Below are positions 1 through 8,275 of a stretch of 64,000 bases of DNA, one piece after another. The translations under genes were made by a program, and so were the position numbers. Source of the stretch: Spongiivirga sp046524175 (GTDB taxonomy: Bacteria > Bacteroidota > Bacteroidia > Flavobacteriales > Flavobacteriaceae); assembly GCF_046524175.1 (NCBI RefSeq), contig NZ_JBEFZF010000001.1, positions 124,001 through 188,000 on the forward strand, written 5' to 3'. Numbering within the stretch: the stretch's first letter is position 1; each line of letters begins with the position of its first letter. The notes below the pieces were generated by a model. That model was not told where the DNA came from and did no database searches. It saw nothing but the letters and a program-made list of their open reading frames with translations.

Positions 1-1
1 A

Positions 2-3000
2 CTGCGAAAGCAATTACATGAAATTAATTCAGTTAAAGTGTCCTCCACCAAAGAAGTACCCTTTAGTGATGGCAATATTGAAAGTGGCATCATTGCGTTA
101 CGAGATATGCCGATGGTAGATGGGTATTTGACTACTTCACAAAAAATATACGAGCTACTCACTTTAGGGAAATCATTAGAGCAGATTGTGGATGGCGACC
201 GTAAAAGCTTTGACTTACACTACATAGATTGGAAAAACCCAAAGAATAACGTTTTCCATGTAACCGAGGAATTTAATGTACTCCGTAGTGGACGAAAAGA
301 CCATTATCGACCAGATATTGTCCTGTTTGTTAATGGTATTCCACTAGCTGTTATTGAATGCAAACGTCCTGACATAAAAGAACCCTTAGAGCAAGCTATT
401 TCCCAGCAATTGCGCAACCAACAAGACGATGGCATTAGAAGTTTATATGCGCTCTCACAATTACTCATGGTTCTCACGGTAAACGAAGGTAGCTATGCTA
501 CTACGGGTACAGAACCTAAGTTTTGGGCAAAATGGCTAGAAAATTTTCGTTCACAAAAGGAAGAGACAGAATACCAGCAAGATCTATTTCAGCTAAAAAA
601 CAAACCGTTACCCAAAGAAATCAATGAACAGCTGTTTACCGAACGTTTCAAATATGTGAGAGCCAATTTTGAGCAATTGGACAATGAAGACATACAACCT
701 ACTCCACAAGACCAGTACTTATATAGTTTGTGTAGACCAGAACGATTGTTGGAACTGGCATATGATTTCACCTTATTCGATAATGGAGCAAAGAAGATAG
801 CGCGTTATCAGCAATATTTTGCCATTAAAAAAGCTATGGCTCAGCTTACAATACTTTCTGAAGGGAAAAGGAAAGGTGGCGTGGTTTGGCATACTCAAGG
901 TAGCGGTAAATCATTGACCATGGTGATGTTGGCACAGGCTATAGCCATGGAACCAACAATAAAAAATCCAAAAATTATATTGGTCACCGATAGAACAGAT
1001 TTAGATAGACAGATAACAGGGACCTTTCAAAAATGCGGTTATGATGATGTTGAAAATGCAAAGACAGGTGCTCAGTTGGTAGAGCTGTTGGAAAGTAAAA
1101 GTGATGCTGTGGTAACTACCATAATCAACAAGTTTGAAACAGCAGTTAAACGAATCAAGACTCCGTTGGAAAGCCCTAATATTTTTGTTTTAGTTGATGA
1201 AGGCCATCGTACCCAGCACGGTACTTTTAATATTGAGATGCAAAAGACACTTCCTAATGCGTGTTTTATTGCATTTACCGGAACACCCTTGTTCAAAAAG
1301 GATAAGAATACATTATCCAAATTCGGAACTATCATTGACAGCTATACGGTTGACCAAGCCGTAAGAGATAAAGCAGTAGTACCACTACTTTACGAGGGAA
1401 GACATGCACTTCAAGATGTGAATGCAGCACCTTTGGATAACTATTTCAATATGATATCCGAACCTTTGACACCTTATGAAAGGGCAGATTTGAAAAAGAA
1501 GTTTAGTAAAGCAGACCAACTAAATATCGCGGAACAAAAGATTTATGCCATTTGCTGGGATATTTCAAAACATTTTCAAAAGAACTTTCAGGGAACTGGT
1601 TTCAAAGGGCAGGTGGTATGTCAAAGCAAAGCTTCTGCAGTTAAATACAAGAATTTCTTGGATAGTATAGGCATAGTAACTTCTGAGCTGGTCATTTCAC
1701 CTCCTGATGAACGTGAGGGTGAAGATTCCGCTTTTGGACAAACACCTGATTCCGTCAAACAATTTTGGTATCGTATGATGGATGAACATGGCTCGGCTAA
1801 AAAGTACCAGCAGAATATTGTAAATCGATTTAAAAATGATAACCATCCAGAATTGGTAGTTGTTGTTGATAAGCTTTTAACTGGATTCGATGCTCCCAAT
1901 AATACGGTGCTCTATTTAACCAGAAAACTTTTAGGTCATACCCTTTTACAAGCTATCGCCAGGGTTAATCGGGTTTATCCTGACAAGGATTATGGTTATG
2001 TAATTGATTACTATGGTGTGTTGCAAGAATTGGATAGCGCTATAAAGACGTATTCCACATTCGAGGATTTTGACGAAGCACAATTGCAAGGGACAATTAC
2101 CAACATAAATGATGAAATAAAACGATTGCCGCAAGTACACTCCGATATTTGGCAGTTGTTCAATAGTATTGAAAACAAGAAAGATGCTGAAGCATATCAA
2201 CAACTGTTGAGAGATGAAGCCATTCGGACCAAATTTTACAACAGGTTATCGAATTATGCCAGAATCCTGAAATTGGCGTTGTCTTCTATTGAATTTCATA
2301 AGACAACTCCGCAAATTCAATTGGATCGATATAAAGAGGACTTAGCATTTTTTGTAAAGCTTCGTAACTCAGTTATATCGAGATATTCCGATAAAATCAA
2401 CTATAAGAAATACGAAGGACAAATTCAGAAATTAATTGATACACATATTCCAACGGAAGGGGTAGTTAAATTAACAGATTTAGTTAACATTTTTGATAAA
2501 GAAGCCTTTGAACAAGAAGTTGAAAAAGTGGTTGGAAAGGCGGCTAAAGCTGACATGATTGCTTCTCGCACCTCAAAGCACATCAGTGAAAAAATGGAAG
2601 AAGATCCGGCTTTTTACAAAAGATTTTCTCAGTTGATAAAAGAAACTATTGATGACTATCTGCAGAAAAGAATAACTGAAGCCGAATATCTTAATAAAAT
2701 GGAAGAAATTATGGATGCCGTTTTAAACAGAACAGATTCCGAACTACCAGAGTCATTAAAAGACAAAGGTGTTGCTCGGGCTTTCTATGGTATTTCGTTA
2801 GAGGAATTTGAACCTAAGCTTGATGACAAAACCCAATTGAAGATAGTATCCGAAACTTTAGCCTTAAAATGTGATGAAATAATACAAAGGCTTAGAAAAG
2901 TTGACTGGGCTAAAAGTATTGATATACCAAAGAAAATGATATTTCTAATAGGAGACTTTATTATTGATGAAATAAGAGACAAATATGATTTAAAGTTAAG

Positions 3001-3064
3001 CTTCGAAGATATTGATAAGATAGCTGAAAGGATGGTTGACGTGGCAAAAATTCGATACAAATAA
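2..3064 (+). CDS. hsdR: Type I restriction enzyme R subunit (HsdR), 5' end cut by window edge
   Basis: ATP-dependent translocase/endonuclease subunit of a type I restriction-modification complex; it would act with HsdM and HsdS, which are not in the window and presumably lie upstream. The reading frame is open to base 2, so the protein is N-terminally truncated here; a GTG at 38 is unlikely to be the real start. Counting from that GTG, the PD-(D/E)XK nuclease site is D93 with E107-C-K109, followed by Walker A (TQGSGKS), a DEGH helicase box, TGTP, and a late helicase motif (TGFDAP, ARVNR). The C-terminal 300 residues are the helical HsdR tail. The stop overlaps the next ATG (TAATG), so the genes are probably translationally coupled. 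Family assignment is firm. Confidence 0.95.
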   Translation: MRKQLHEINSVKVSSTKEVPFSDGNIESGIIALRDMPMVDGYLTTSQKIYELLTLGKSLEQIVDGDRKSFDLHYIDWKNPKNNVFHVTEEFNVLRSGRKDHYRPDIVLFVNGIPLAVIECKRPDIKEPLEQAISQQLRNQQDDGIRSLYALSQLLMVLTVNEGSYATTGTEPKFWAKWLENFRSQKEETEYQQDLFQLKNKPLPKEINEQLFTERFKYVRANFEQLDNEDIQPTPQDQYLYSLCRPERLLELAYDFTLFDNGAKKIARYQQYFAIKKAMAQLTILSEGKRKGGVVWHTQGSGKSLTMVMLAQAIAMEPTIKNPKIILVTDRTDLDRQITGTFQKCGYDDVENAKTGAQLVELLESKSDAVVTTIINKFETAVKRIKTPLESPNIFVLVDEGHRTQHGTFNIEMQKTLPNACFIAFTGTPLFKKDKNTLSKFGTIIDSYTVDQAVRDKAVVPLLYEGRHALQDVNAAPLDNYFNMISEPLTPYERADLKKKFSKADQLNIAEQKIYAICWDISKHFQKNFQGTGFKGQVVCQSKASAVKYKNFLDSIGIVTSELVISPPDEREGEDSAFGQTPDSVKQFWYRMMDEHGSAKKYQQNIVNRFKNDNHPELVVVVDKLLTGFDAPNNTVLYLTRKLLGHTLLQAIARVNRVYPDKDYGYVIDYYGVLQELDSAIKTYSTFEDFDEAQLQGTITNINDEIKRLPQVHSDIWQLFNSIENKKDAEAYQQLLRDEAIRTKFYNRLSNYARILKLALSSIEFHKTTPQIQLDRYKEDLAFFVKLRNSVISRYSDKINYKKYEGQIQKLIDTHIPTEGVVKLTDLVNIFDKEAFEQEVEKVVGKAAKADMIASRTSKHISEKMEEDPAFYKRFSQLIKETIDDYLQKRITEAEYLNKMEEIMDAVLNRTDSELPESLKDKGVARAFYGISLEEFEPKLDDKTQLKIVSETLALKCDEIIQRLRKVDWAKSIDIPKKMIFLIGDFIIDEIRDKYDLKLSFEDIDKIAERMVDVAKIRYK

Positions 3065-3762
3065 TGAAACAGGTAATGCAATTTGGATCAGAGGTAATTG
3101 AGTATCAACTAAGCTTTGTTGAGCGGAAAACCTTAGGAATAACCGTTCAACCTGATAGGGATATTTTGGTGAAAGCTCCCATGGGAAGTTCGATAGACAA
3201 AATACAAGCTAAGATCCGTAAAAAAGCACCTTGGATTTTAAAACAGAAAGACCATTTTTTATCCTTTGAACCTAGAATACCAGAAAGACGTTATGTTTCA
3301 GGTGAAACCCATTTATATCTAGGTAGACAATATCAACTCAGAATCGTAACTGATACAAATGAGGAAAGGGTTAAATACACTGGTCGTTTTATTGAAGTCC
3401 ATACCCAAGAAAAGGCCAAAGTCGAGAAAATGGTATTGGATTGGTATAAAGTCAAAGCTCATATTTGGTTCAACAAATTAGCTGATTCCTTGATAGATAG
3501 ATTTAAAAAATATAATGTATCCCCTAAAAGTGTTGAAATCAAGCTTATGAAATACCGCTGGGGCTCTTGTTCAAATAGGGGTAGGATTTTATTAAACCCA
3601 GAATTGATTAAAGCCCCCAAAGCTTGTATTGAGTATGTCATAATACATGAACTTTGTCATCTAGTGCATAGAGACCACACCAAGGCTTTCTTTGATTTAC
3701 AAACTAGGGAAATGCCTGACTGGGAAAAATGGAAAAACAAACTTGAAAATACTTTAGCTTAA
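3064..3762 (+). CDS. YgjP-like zinc metallopeptidase (DUF45) in the hsd operon
   Basis: A 232-residue protein of the YgjP/DUF45 family, distantly related to M48 peptidases. The zinc motif is visible: HELCH at 195-199 and a probable third ligand H205 in the stretch HRDHTKAFF, after the family's typical RWGSCS segment near 165-170. Start and stop are clear; the ATG overlaps the hsdR stop by one base. Members of this family are common riders in type I restriction operons, but I know of no settled role there; processing or turnover of a restriction subunit is a guess. No signal peptide, so it is cytoplasmic. Confidence 0.9.
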   Translation: MKQVMQFGSEVIEYQLSFVERKTLGITVQPDRDILVKAPMGSSIDKIQAKIRKKAPWILKQKDHFLSFEPRIPERRYVSGETHLYLGRQYQLRIVTDTNEERVKYTGRFIEVHTQEKAKVEKMVLDWYKVKAHIWFNKLADSLIDRFKKYNVSPKSVEIKLMKYRWGSCSNRGRILLNPELIKAPKACIEYVIIHELCHLVHRDHTKAFFDLQTREMPDWEKWKNKLENTLA

Positions 3763-3772
3763 ACCGACCAGA

Positions 3773-4678
3773 ATGAATTTATACAATACCAAAGAGAAAA
3801 AGCTTAAAAGCGTAAAAGAAAAGCCCTTTAAACTAGAAAAGGAGATTCAATCCCTCTTTGAAGATAACCTTGAAATAATAATGGGATTGCAACTTGTAAA
3901 ATCTGAATTTTCTATTAAAAGTAAACGGATAGATACTTTGGCTTATGATATTCAATCCAAAGCCTTCGTAATAATTGAGTATAAGCGAAGTAAAAACATC
4001 AGTGTCGTTGACCAAGGATTCACATATTTAAGTTTAATGTTGGAAAACAAGGCTGATTTCATTGTGGAGTACAATGAAACCCAAAAGCGCACATTAAAAC
4101 GTTCTGACATTGATTGGAGCCAAACAAGAGTCATCTTTGTATCAACAGGCTTTACCGATAACCAAAAAACAGCTACCAATTTTAAAGACATTGCAATCGA
4201 GCTCTGGGAAGTAAAAAGATATGAGAATGATTTAGTAAGTATTAATCAAGTCAAAAAGAGCAAGTCAGCAGAAAGTATTAAACCACTTTCGTCCAGAAAT
4301 CATCAATTAGAAGCAGTAACAAGAGAAATCAAGGTTTACACAGAAGATGACCACCTAACTGACAAGTCTGACACTATTGTAGAATTATATGAAACCTACA
4401 GAGATGCTATTGTAGGACTTACGAATGATATCGAAATCATCCCCAAAAAACTATATATAGCTTTCAACAAAAACAATAGGAATATCGCTTATCTACACTT
4501 GCAAAAGAAAAATATCAAACTTTGGATTAATGCCAAATGGGGTGATATTAAAGACTCTATGGAAATCTCGAATAATGTAGCTAATAAAGGACATTATGGT
4601 TATGGGGATTATGAAATAGATCTAAAAGATGATGCCCAACTTGAATATGTTTTGAGCTTAATCAAACAAGTGATTTGA
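3773..4678 (+). CDS. PD-(D/E)XK nuclease-like protein with C-terminal DUF5655 domain
   Basis: A 301-residue protein starting 10 bases after the metallopeptidase gene and so probably in the same operon. The N-terminal half has a NucS/DUF91-like restriction-endonuclease fold signature: D54 in KRIDTLAYD, then E69-Y-K71 (VIIEYKR), then a Q81 position in DQGFTYL. The C-terminal ~105 residues (from about 197) match the DUF5655 pattern, with a repeated aromatic-basic character (KLYIAF, IKLWINAKWGDI). Such proteins are often found with restriction systems. Whether it cuts DNA itself or senses ends cannot be told from sequence. A stem-loop follows about 55 bases downstream. Confidence 0.85.
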   Translation: MNLYNTKEKKLKSVKEKPFKLEKEIQSLFEDNLEIIMGLQLVKSEFSIKSKRIDTLAYDIQSKAFVIIEYKRSKNISVVDQGFTYLSLMLENKADFIVEYNETQKRTLKRSDIDWSQTRVIFVSTGFTDNQKTATNFKDIAIELWEVKRYENDLVSINQVKKSKSAESIKPLSSRNHQLEAVTREIKVYTEDDHLTDKSDTIVELYETYRDAIVGLTNDIEIIPKKLYIAFNKNNRNIAYLHLQKKNIKLWINAKWGDIKDSMEISNNVANKGHYGYGDYEIDLKDDAQLEYVLSLIKQVI

Positions 4679-4734
4679 TTTTATGACACTACCCTTTTCA
4701 ATTAAGTTCAAATTTCTAACTAAGGTATAGTCAA

Positions 4735-4770
4735 AAAGACTGTTATTGTAATTTACGAATAACAGCCTTT
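4735..4770 (+). terminator. Stem-loop downstream of the restriction operon
   Basis: CTGTTATT (4740-4747) pairs with AATAACAG (4758-4765) across a 10-base loop, flanked by an A run on the left and TTT on the right that extend the stem with one mismatch. A plausible weak, possibly bidirectional terminator for the hsdR operon. Confidence 0.5.
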
Positions 4771-4818
4771 AAAACATGATTTAACTTTCGTCGCCAAAAT
4801 AATTCGGTAGACGAGTTT

Positions 4819-4896
4819 CAATTTTGCTTATCCATGGTTTAACACTTTTATTTGTTAGTTTTTGAAGTATTTTCAAAGAATTGCTCATTTCTATGC
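4819..4896. repeat. Left copy of a 78-bp direct repeat flanking the haloperoxidase gene
   Basis: Aligns without gaps to 6566-6643 with about 58 of 78 identical bases (my hand count). Both copies follow a hairpin beginning AAAAAGACTG at a similar distance (86 versus 80 bases). On the minus strand this copy contains a 35-codon ATG frame (4781-4888) beginning MSNSLKILQK. It is in phase with the 25-codon frame in the other copy. Substitutions do not favour third codon positions, so coding is not demonstrated. Confidence 0.6.
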
Positions 4897-4972
4897 AGGT
4901 ATCGGTTATGGTCTTTTACCATCAGGATTGTTATTTTTTTTTAAATTTCCCTACTAAATCAAACCAATAAAA

Positions 4973-6439
4973 ATGAAAAGAATTTTACTGATATCAATCA
5001 TTGTCTTAGCTTTTTTTGGATGTAAGAACAACCAAAGTAAATCAAGGGCTTTGACTGAAATAGCTGAACCAAAAGGTGTTGAAAACATTGCTTACAAATG
5101 GGGCGAAATGGCCTTGACAGCAACGGCAAATGACACCGAAAGATTTCAACCCAGACCAACAATTACATCACGTTATTTAGGTCTAATTTTTGTCGCCATT
5201 TTTGATGCTTGGTCGAGATATGATGACAAAGCAATTCCAGTTTATTTGAGCAATGTAGACAGACAACCAGAAAACGAACAATCCTTAAAAAATAAAGAAA
5301 TTGCCATAAGCTATGCCGCTTTTAAGGCTATGAATGAATATTACTACTCAGATAAAAAACTTTTTGAGGATTTTATGAGGGAATTGGGTCTGGATCCTAA
5401 CAATGAAAGCCTTGACCCTAACACTCCTGAAGGAATTGGCAATTTGGCGGCCAAAGCCGTAATTGAAGCTCGAAAAGGAGATGGGGCTAACCAGTACGGT
5501 GAAGAAGAAGGCTCAAATGGCGAACCTTATTTCAATTATGTAGGCTACGAACCCGTTAATTCTGCTGATAAGAATGTTGATGCCAATCGTTGGCAACCCA
5601 AATATTTCTCAGATGGTAAAGGCGGAAAGTTTGCCCCAGGCTGTTTGACACCTTTTTGGGACAAGGTTAAACCCATTGCACTAAAATCAGGAGACCAATT
5701 TAGACCAGGTCCACCACCAATGATAGGTTCAAAACAATTGGAAAAAGAAGTACAAGAAGTTATTGAAATGCAAGCCAGTTTGACCGATTATCAAAAAGCG
5801 CTGGTTGAATTTATGCGAGACGGCCCTCAATCAGTACAGCAAGCTGGGCATTGGTTGAAATTTGCGCAAGATGTTTCTAGAAGAGATAACCATACACTTG
5901 ACCAAGATGTGAAAATGTACTTCTATAACCAAGTGGTTGCAATGGATGCTTTTATTGCCTCTTGGGATTCAAAAATGTTTTATGATTATGCACGACCCTA
6001 TGCACTTGTACACGAATATTATGACAGCCAAAAAATAAAAGCGTGGGGAGGAGAAGGAAAAGGAATCATAGAAATGGAAGGGAAACAATGGCGACCCTAC
6101 TCACCTGAAACGTTTTTATGTCCCCCTTTCCCAAGCTATGTTTCAGGTCATAGCACCATTAGTGGAGGATGTGGAGAAGCATTGAAAATGTGGACAGGAA
6201 GTGATGAATTTGGTTCAAGTGCCGAATTAGTGGCGGGTGCAATGACAGAGCCTGATAATTTAGGGGATAAAGTAACCTTAGAATTCCCGACTTTTACCGA
6301 AACAGCAGAAATGGCAGGAATATCGCGAGTTTTAGGCGGATACCATATTCAAGCAGACAATGTTGCTGGATTGGAACTAGGACGAAATGTGGCGAAAGAA
6401 GTTTGGCAATTCTATAAAGAACATATTGGTGAAAAATAA
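4973..6439 (+). CDS. Vanadium-dependent haloperoxidase-like / PAP2-superfamily lipoprotein
   Basis: A 488-residue protein with a lipoprotein signal (hydrophobic 3-16, FFGC with Cys17), so probably membrane-anchored in the envelope. It carries the complete vanadate/phosphate-binding set of the family: K334 and R341-P (seven apart), S391-G392-H393, R452 and H458 (six apart), with D462 after it. The spacing equals that of fungal vanadium chloroperoxidase (K353/R360, S402-G-H404, R490/H496). Whether it halogenates, acts as an acid phosphatase, or something else is open; many bacterial relatives are uncharacterised. It lies alone on the island between the restriction operon and the integrase, with its own terminator, and is bracketed by the 78-bp repeats. 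Confidence 0.88.
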   Translation: MKRILLISIIVLAFFGCKNNQSKSRALTEIAEPKGVENIAYKWGEMALTATANDTERFQPRPTITSRYLGLIFVAIFDAWSRYDDKAIPVYLSNVDRQPENEQSLKNKEIAISYAAFKAMNEYYYSDKKLFEDFMRELGLDPNNESLDPNTPEGIGNLAAKAVIEARKGDGANQYGEEEGSNGEPYFNYVGYEPVNSADKNVDANRWQPKYFSDGKGGKFAPGCLTPFWDKVKPIALKSGDQFRPGPPPMIGSKQLEKEVQEVIEMQASLTDYQKALVEFMRDGPQSVQQAGHWLKFAQDVSRRDNHTLDQDVKMYFYNQVVAMDAFIASWDSKMFYDYARPYALVHEYYDSQKIKAWGGEGKGIIEMEGKQWRPYSPETFLCPPFPSYVSGHSTISGGCGEALKMWTGSDEFGSSAELVAGAMTEPDNLGDKVTLEFPTFTETAEMAGISRVLGGYHIQADNVAGLELGRNVAKEVWQFYKEHIGEK

Positions 6440-6484
6440 TTGGACAAATTAATATTGTAGGCAATAGCCTATTTTTAATTTATT

Positions 6485-6532
6485 AAAAAAGACTGCTATC
6501 CTATCTGGGGCAATGGCAGTCTTTTTTTTTGC
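6485..6532 (+). terminator. Strong bidirectional terminator between haloperoxidase and integrase
   Basis: AAAAAAGACTGC (6485-6496) is perfectly complementary to GCAGTCTTTTTT across a loop of about 19 bases, and the right arm runs on into further T residues. The A run on the left would serve as the U tract for the convergent integrase transcript. Confidence 0.85.
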
Positions 6533-6565
6533 TTTCAGTCTTCAACTAAATTTTGGATTAAATCG

Positions 6566-6643
6566 CAATTTTGCACAATAGTCTTTTAACACCTTTTTTC
6601 ATAGATTTTTGAACTATTTGTAAAGAATTGCACATTTTTATGC
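6566..6643. repeat. Right copy of the 78-bp direct repeat, abutting the integrase stop
   Basis: Gap-free match to 4819-4896. Its right end covers the integrase stop codon (6638-6640). On the minus strand a 25-codon ATG frame (6558-6635, beginning MCNSLQIVQK) starts two bases after that stop. The equivalent place in the left copy reads GCATAG before the ATG, compared with GCATAA here, so the left copy may derive from the tail of another integrase gene. Confidence 0.6.
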
Positions 6644-7894
6644 GCTTATTTGATTGCGATTTAAGGTGTCTTGTAAGCTATTCATATCGTCACGTAACTT
6701 TTTTTCAACCACATTGGCATAAATCTGAGTGGTAGAAAGTTTGGCGTGACCCAATAATTTGGAGACTGTGGCGATGGGTACGCCATTAGAAAGAGTCACC
6801 GTAGTCGCGAAGGTATGGCGGGCAATATGACAGGTTACTTTGATGTCAATCTCACATTTTCCTGCGATTACTTTTAAATACTGATTCATTTTTTGATTAG
6901 AACATACAGGCAACAATCGAATAGACTCTTCAAAGTTTTCATACTTCTTCAAAATTGCTTTCGCCTTATCCAACAAGGGTATTTTAACAGGTTCATCACT
7001 CTTTTCTCGGCAAAATGAGAGCCACAACATCCCATCAATACCCATTACAATATTATCCTTGGTAAGTAGTTTCACATCGATATACGAAAGTCCCGTATAG
7101 CAACAGAATACGAACACGTCACGCACCCTATTCAATTTTGCACTTTCCAGTTCTTCCGTTTCAAAACGTTCCAATTGTTGTTCAGTCAAAAATCCATTCT
7201 TGAACTTGGTATAGGAAAGCTCATATTTTTCAAAAGGATGCTTATCGATCCAACCTAATTTATGTGCAAAGCCCATAAGCTTATTGAGTCGTTCAATATG
7301 CTTCATTATCCCATTGTTCTTAAGGGTTTGCGATTTGCTGAGATGATTTTTTGGGTTTTGCAAATACAATTCAAAATCGACCACAAAGCTATACTGGATA
7401 TGCTCCAATGGTAAATCTGAGGCTTTGTATTGCTTCTTTACAAAGGCAAGTAAATAGGCCTCGGTAGTCTTATAATTCTTTAGCGTACCCTTGGCAAGTT
7501 TGACCTTGTTTTTTTCATAATGATACTTTGACAAGCCTAGTAAAGTTTCGTTATTATGGTCTGTGCCTTGATAACGGGCTTTTACAGCTTGTGCAGTAAC
7601 AAAACGACCTTCTCTGGTCAGTTCTTTGTAGGACTCCTTTAAATCAACTTTGATAGTATCCAATTCATCGTTTAAGCTTCGAGCTTTTAAAGTCCTCCCA
7701 ATTGCCCTTCCCGTTTTGCTATCCCATTCATCGATAGGGTAAAATAAGTCTGTACTAAATTCTGCACGTTTTCCATTTACAGTAATACGCACATAAATGG
7801 GTGCACCATTATTCTTCTTTCTGGCTTTAACTAGCCGAAACAAAATTTTGAAAGTTTTTGAAGTTTGCATTTCCTTTCGTTTTAGGTTAAACAT
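6638..7894 (-). CDS. Tyrosine recombinase / integrase, IntDOT-like
   Basis: A 418-residue site-specific recombinase with an N-terminal arm-binding region (about 10-100), a SAM-like core-binding domain (about 118-215) and a catalytic domain. Catalytic residues visible: K298, H356-x-x-R359, H383 in LLGHAKL, and Y392 in QIYANV. The Arg I position holds Ser270 (YTGLSYID), as I recall for the IntDOT integrase of CTnDOT (Ser259), so this is a known lineage trait and not a dead enzyme. A second start, Met9 at 7870, better matches the usual N-terminus and is equally possible. The gene's 5' end faces the 3' end of tRNA-Pro, with repeats between, consistent with integration at that tRNA. Confidence 0.95.
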   Translation of the reverse strand: MFNLKRKEMQTSKTFKILFRLVKARKKNNGAPIYVRITVNGKRAEFSTDLFYPIDEWDSKTGRAIGRTLKARSLNDELDTIKVDLKESYKELTREGRFVTAQAVKARYQGTDHNNETLLGLSKYHYEKNKVKLAKGTLKNYKTTEAYLLAFVKKQYKASDLPLEHIQYSFVVDFELYLQNPKNHLSKSQTLKNNGIMKHIERLNKLMGFAHKLGWIDKHPFEKYELSYTKFKNGFLTEQQLERFETEELESAKLNRVRDVFVFCCYTGLSYIDVKLLTKDNIVMGIDGMLWLSFCREKSDEPVKIPLLDKAKAILKKYENFEESIRLLPVCSNQKMNQYLKVIAGKCEIDIKVTCHIARHTFATTVTLSNGVPIATVSKLLGHAKLSTTQIYANVVEKKLRDDMNSLQDTLNRNQISA

Positions 7895-7968
7895 CCTAAC
7901 ACAAAAGTTAAATCACATAGAAAGTCACGCTTTCGCTAAAGAAGGTAAGGAAAAAAAGATAAGCAAAC

Positions 7969-7998
7969 TGTTCCCGTTCTGTTCCCGAATTGTTCCCG
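7969..7998. repeat. Three TGTTCCCG direct repeats at 11-bp spacing (candidate arm-type sites)
   Basis: TGTTCCCG occurs at 7969, 7980 and 7991, exactly 11 bp apart (one helical turn), between the integrase start and tRNA-Pro. Phased short repeats beside an integrase fit arm-type binding sites of tyrosine recombinases; they could also act as an operator for int. Placement is seen; function is inferred. Confidence 0.6.
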
Positions 7999-8015
7999 AT
8001 TTATTTGATTTTAAA

Positions 8016-8069
8016 ACTAACTAAATGAAATCGAATTTTTGTTAAAACCCTGAATTTCATTTAGTTAGT
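8016..8069. repeat. 16-bp perfect inverted repeat between integrase and tRNA-Pro
   Basis: The arm at 8016-8031 (ACTAACTAAATGAAAT) is the exact reverse complement of 8054-8069, with a 22-base spacer. It sits between the arm-like repeats and tRNA-Pro, where an att core or accessory site would be expected. It has no T tract, so a terminator is less likely. Confidence 0.55.
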
Positions 8070-8077
8070 AATCAATT

Positions 8078-8098
8078 AAAATCATTTAAAATGATTTT
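8078..8098 (-). terminator. A/T-rich hairpin just after the tRNA-Pro 3' end
   Basis: AAAATCATT / AATGATTTT perfect 9-bp stem with a 3-base loop, starting a few bases downstream of tRNA-Pro on its strand. It could end the tRNA transcript or be part of the attachment site; the stem is too A/T-rich for confidence. Confidence 0.4.
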
Positions 8099-8100
8099 AG

Positions 8101-8175
8101 TCGGGGTGGCAGGATTCGAACCTGCGACCTCCTGCTCCCAAAGCAGGCGCGATAACCGGGCTACGCTACACCCCG
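8101..8175 (-). tRNA. tRNA-Pro (anticodon TGG)
   Basis: The minus strand folds as a full cloverleaf: acceptor CGGGGTG/CACCCCG with discriminator A, a T arm containing GGTTCGAATCC, and an anticodon arm CCTGC-TTTGGGA-GCAGG giving TGG. CCA is not encoded. Its 3' end faces the integrase, making it the likely integration target of the island to the left. Confidence 0.95.
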
Positions 8176-8275
8176 GACTAGGTGTAAGCATCCTGAGGAT
8201 GCTTTAAACGAAGGGTCAGATGAATTGACTACCTTCAATCTGTACTTTATAATTAGATAAGTACTTTCGTTGTTG

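Noticed and set aside
38..40. GTG as the true start of hsdR
   Set aside because: The same frame is open upstream to base 2 with sensible residues, and HsdR normally has more N-terminal sequence, so the gene simply runs off the window.
6638..7894. Integrase inactivated because the first catalytic Arg is Ser270
   Set aside because: As I recall, IntDOT-type integrases naturally have Ser there; all other catalytic residues are intact.
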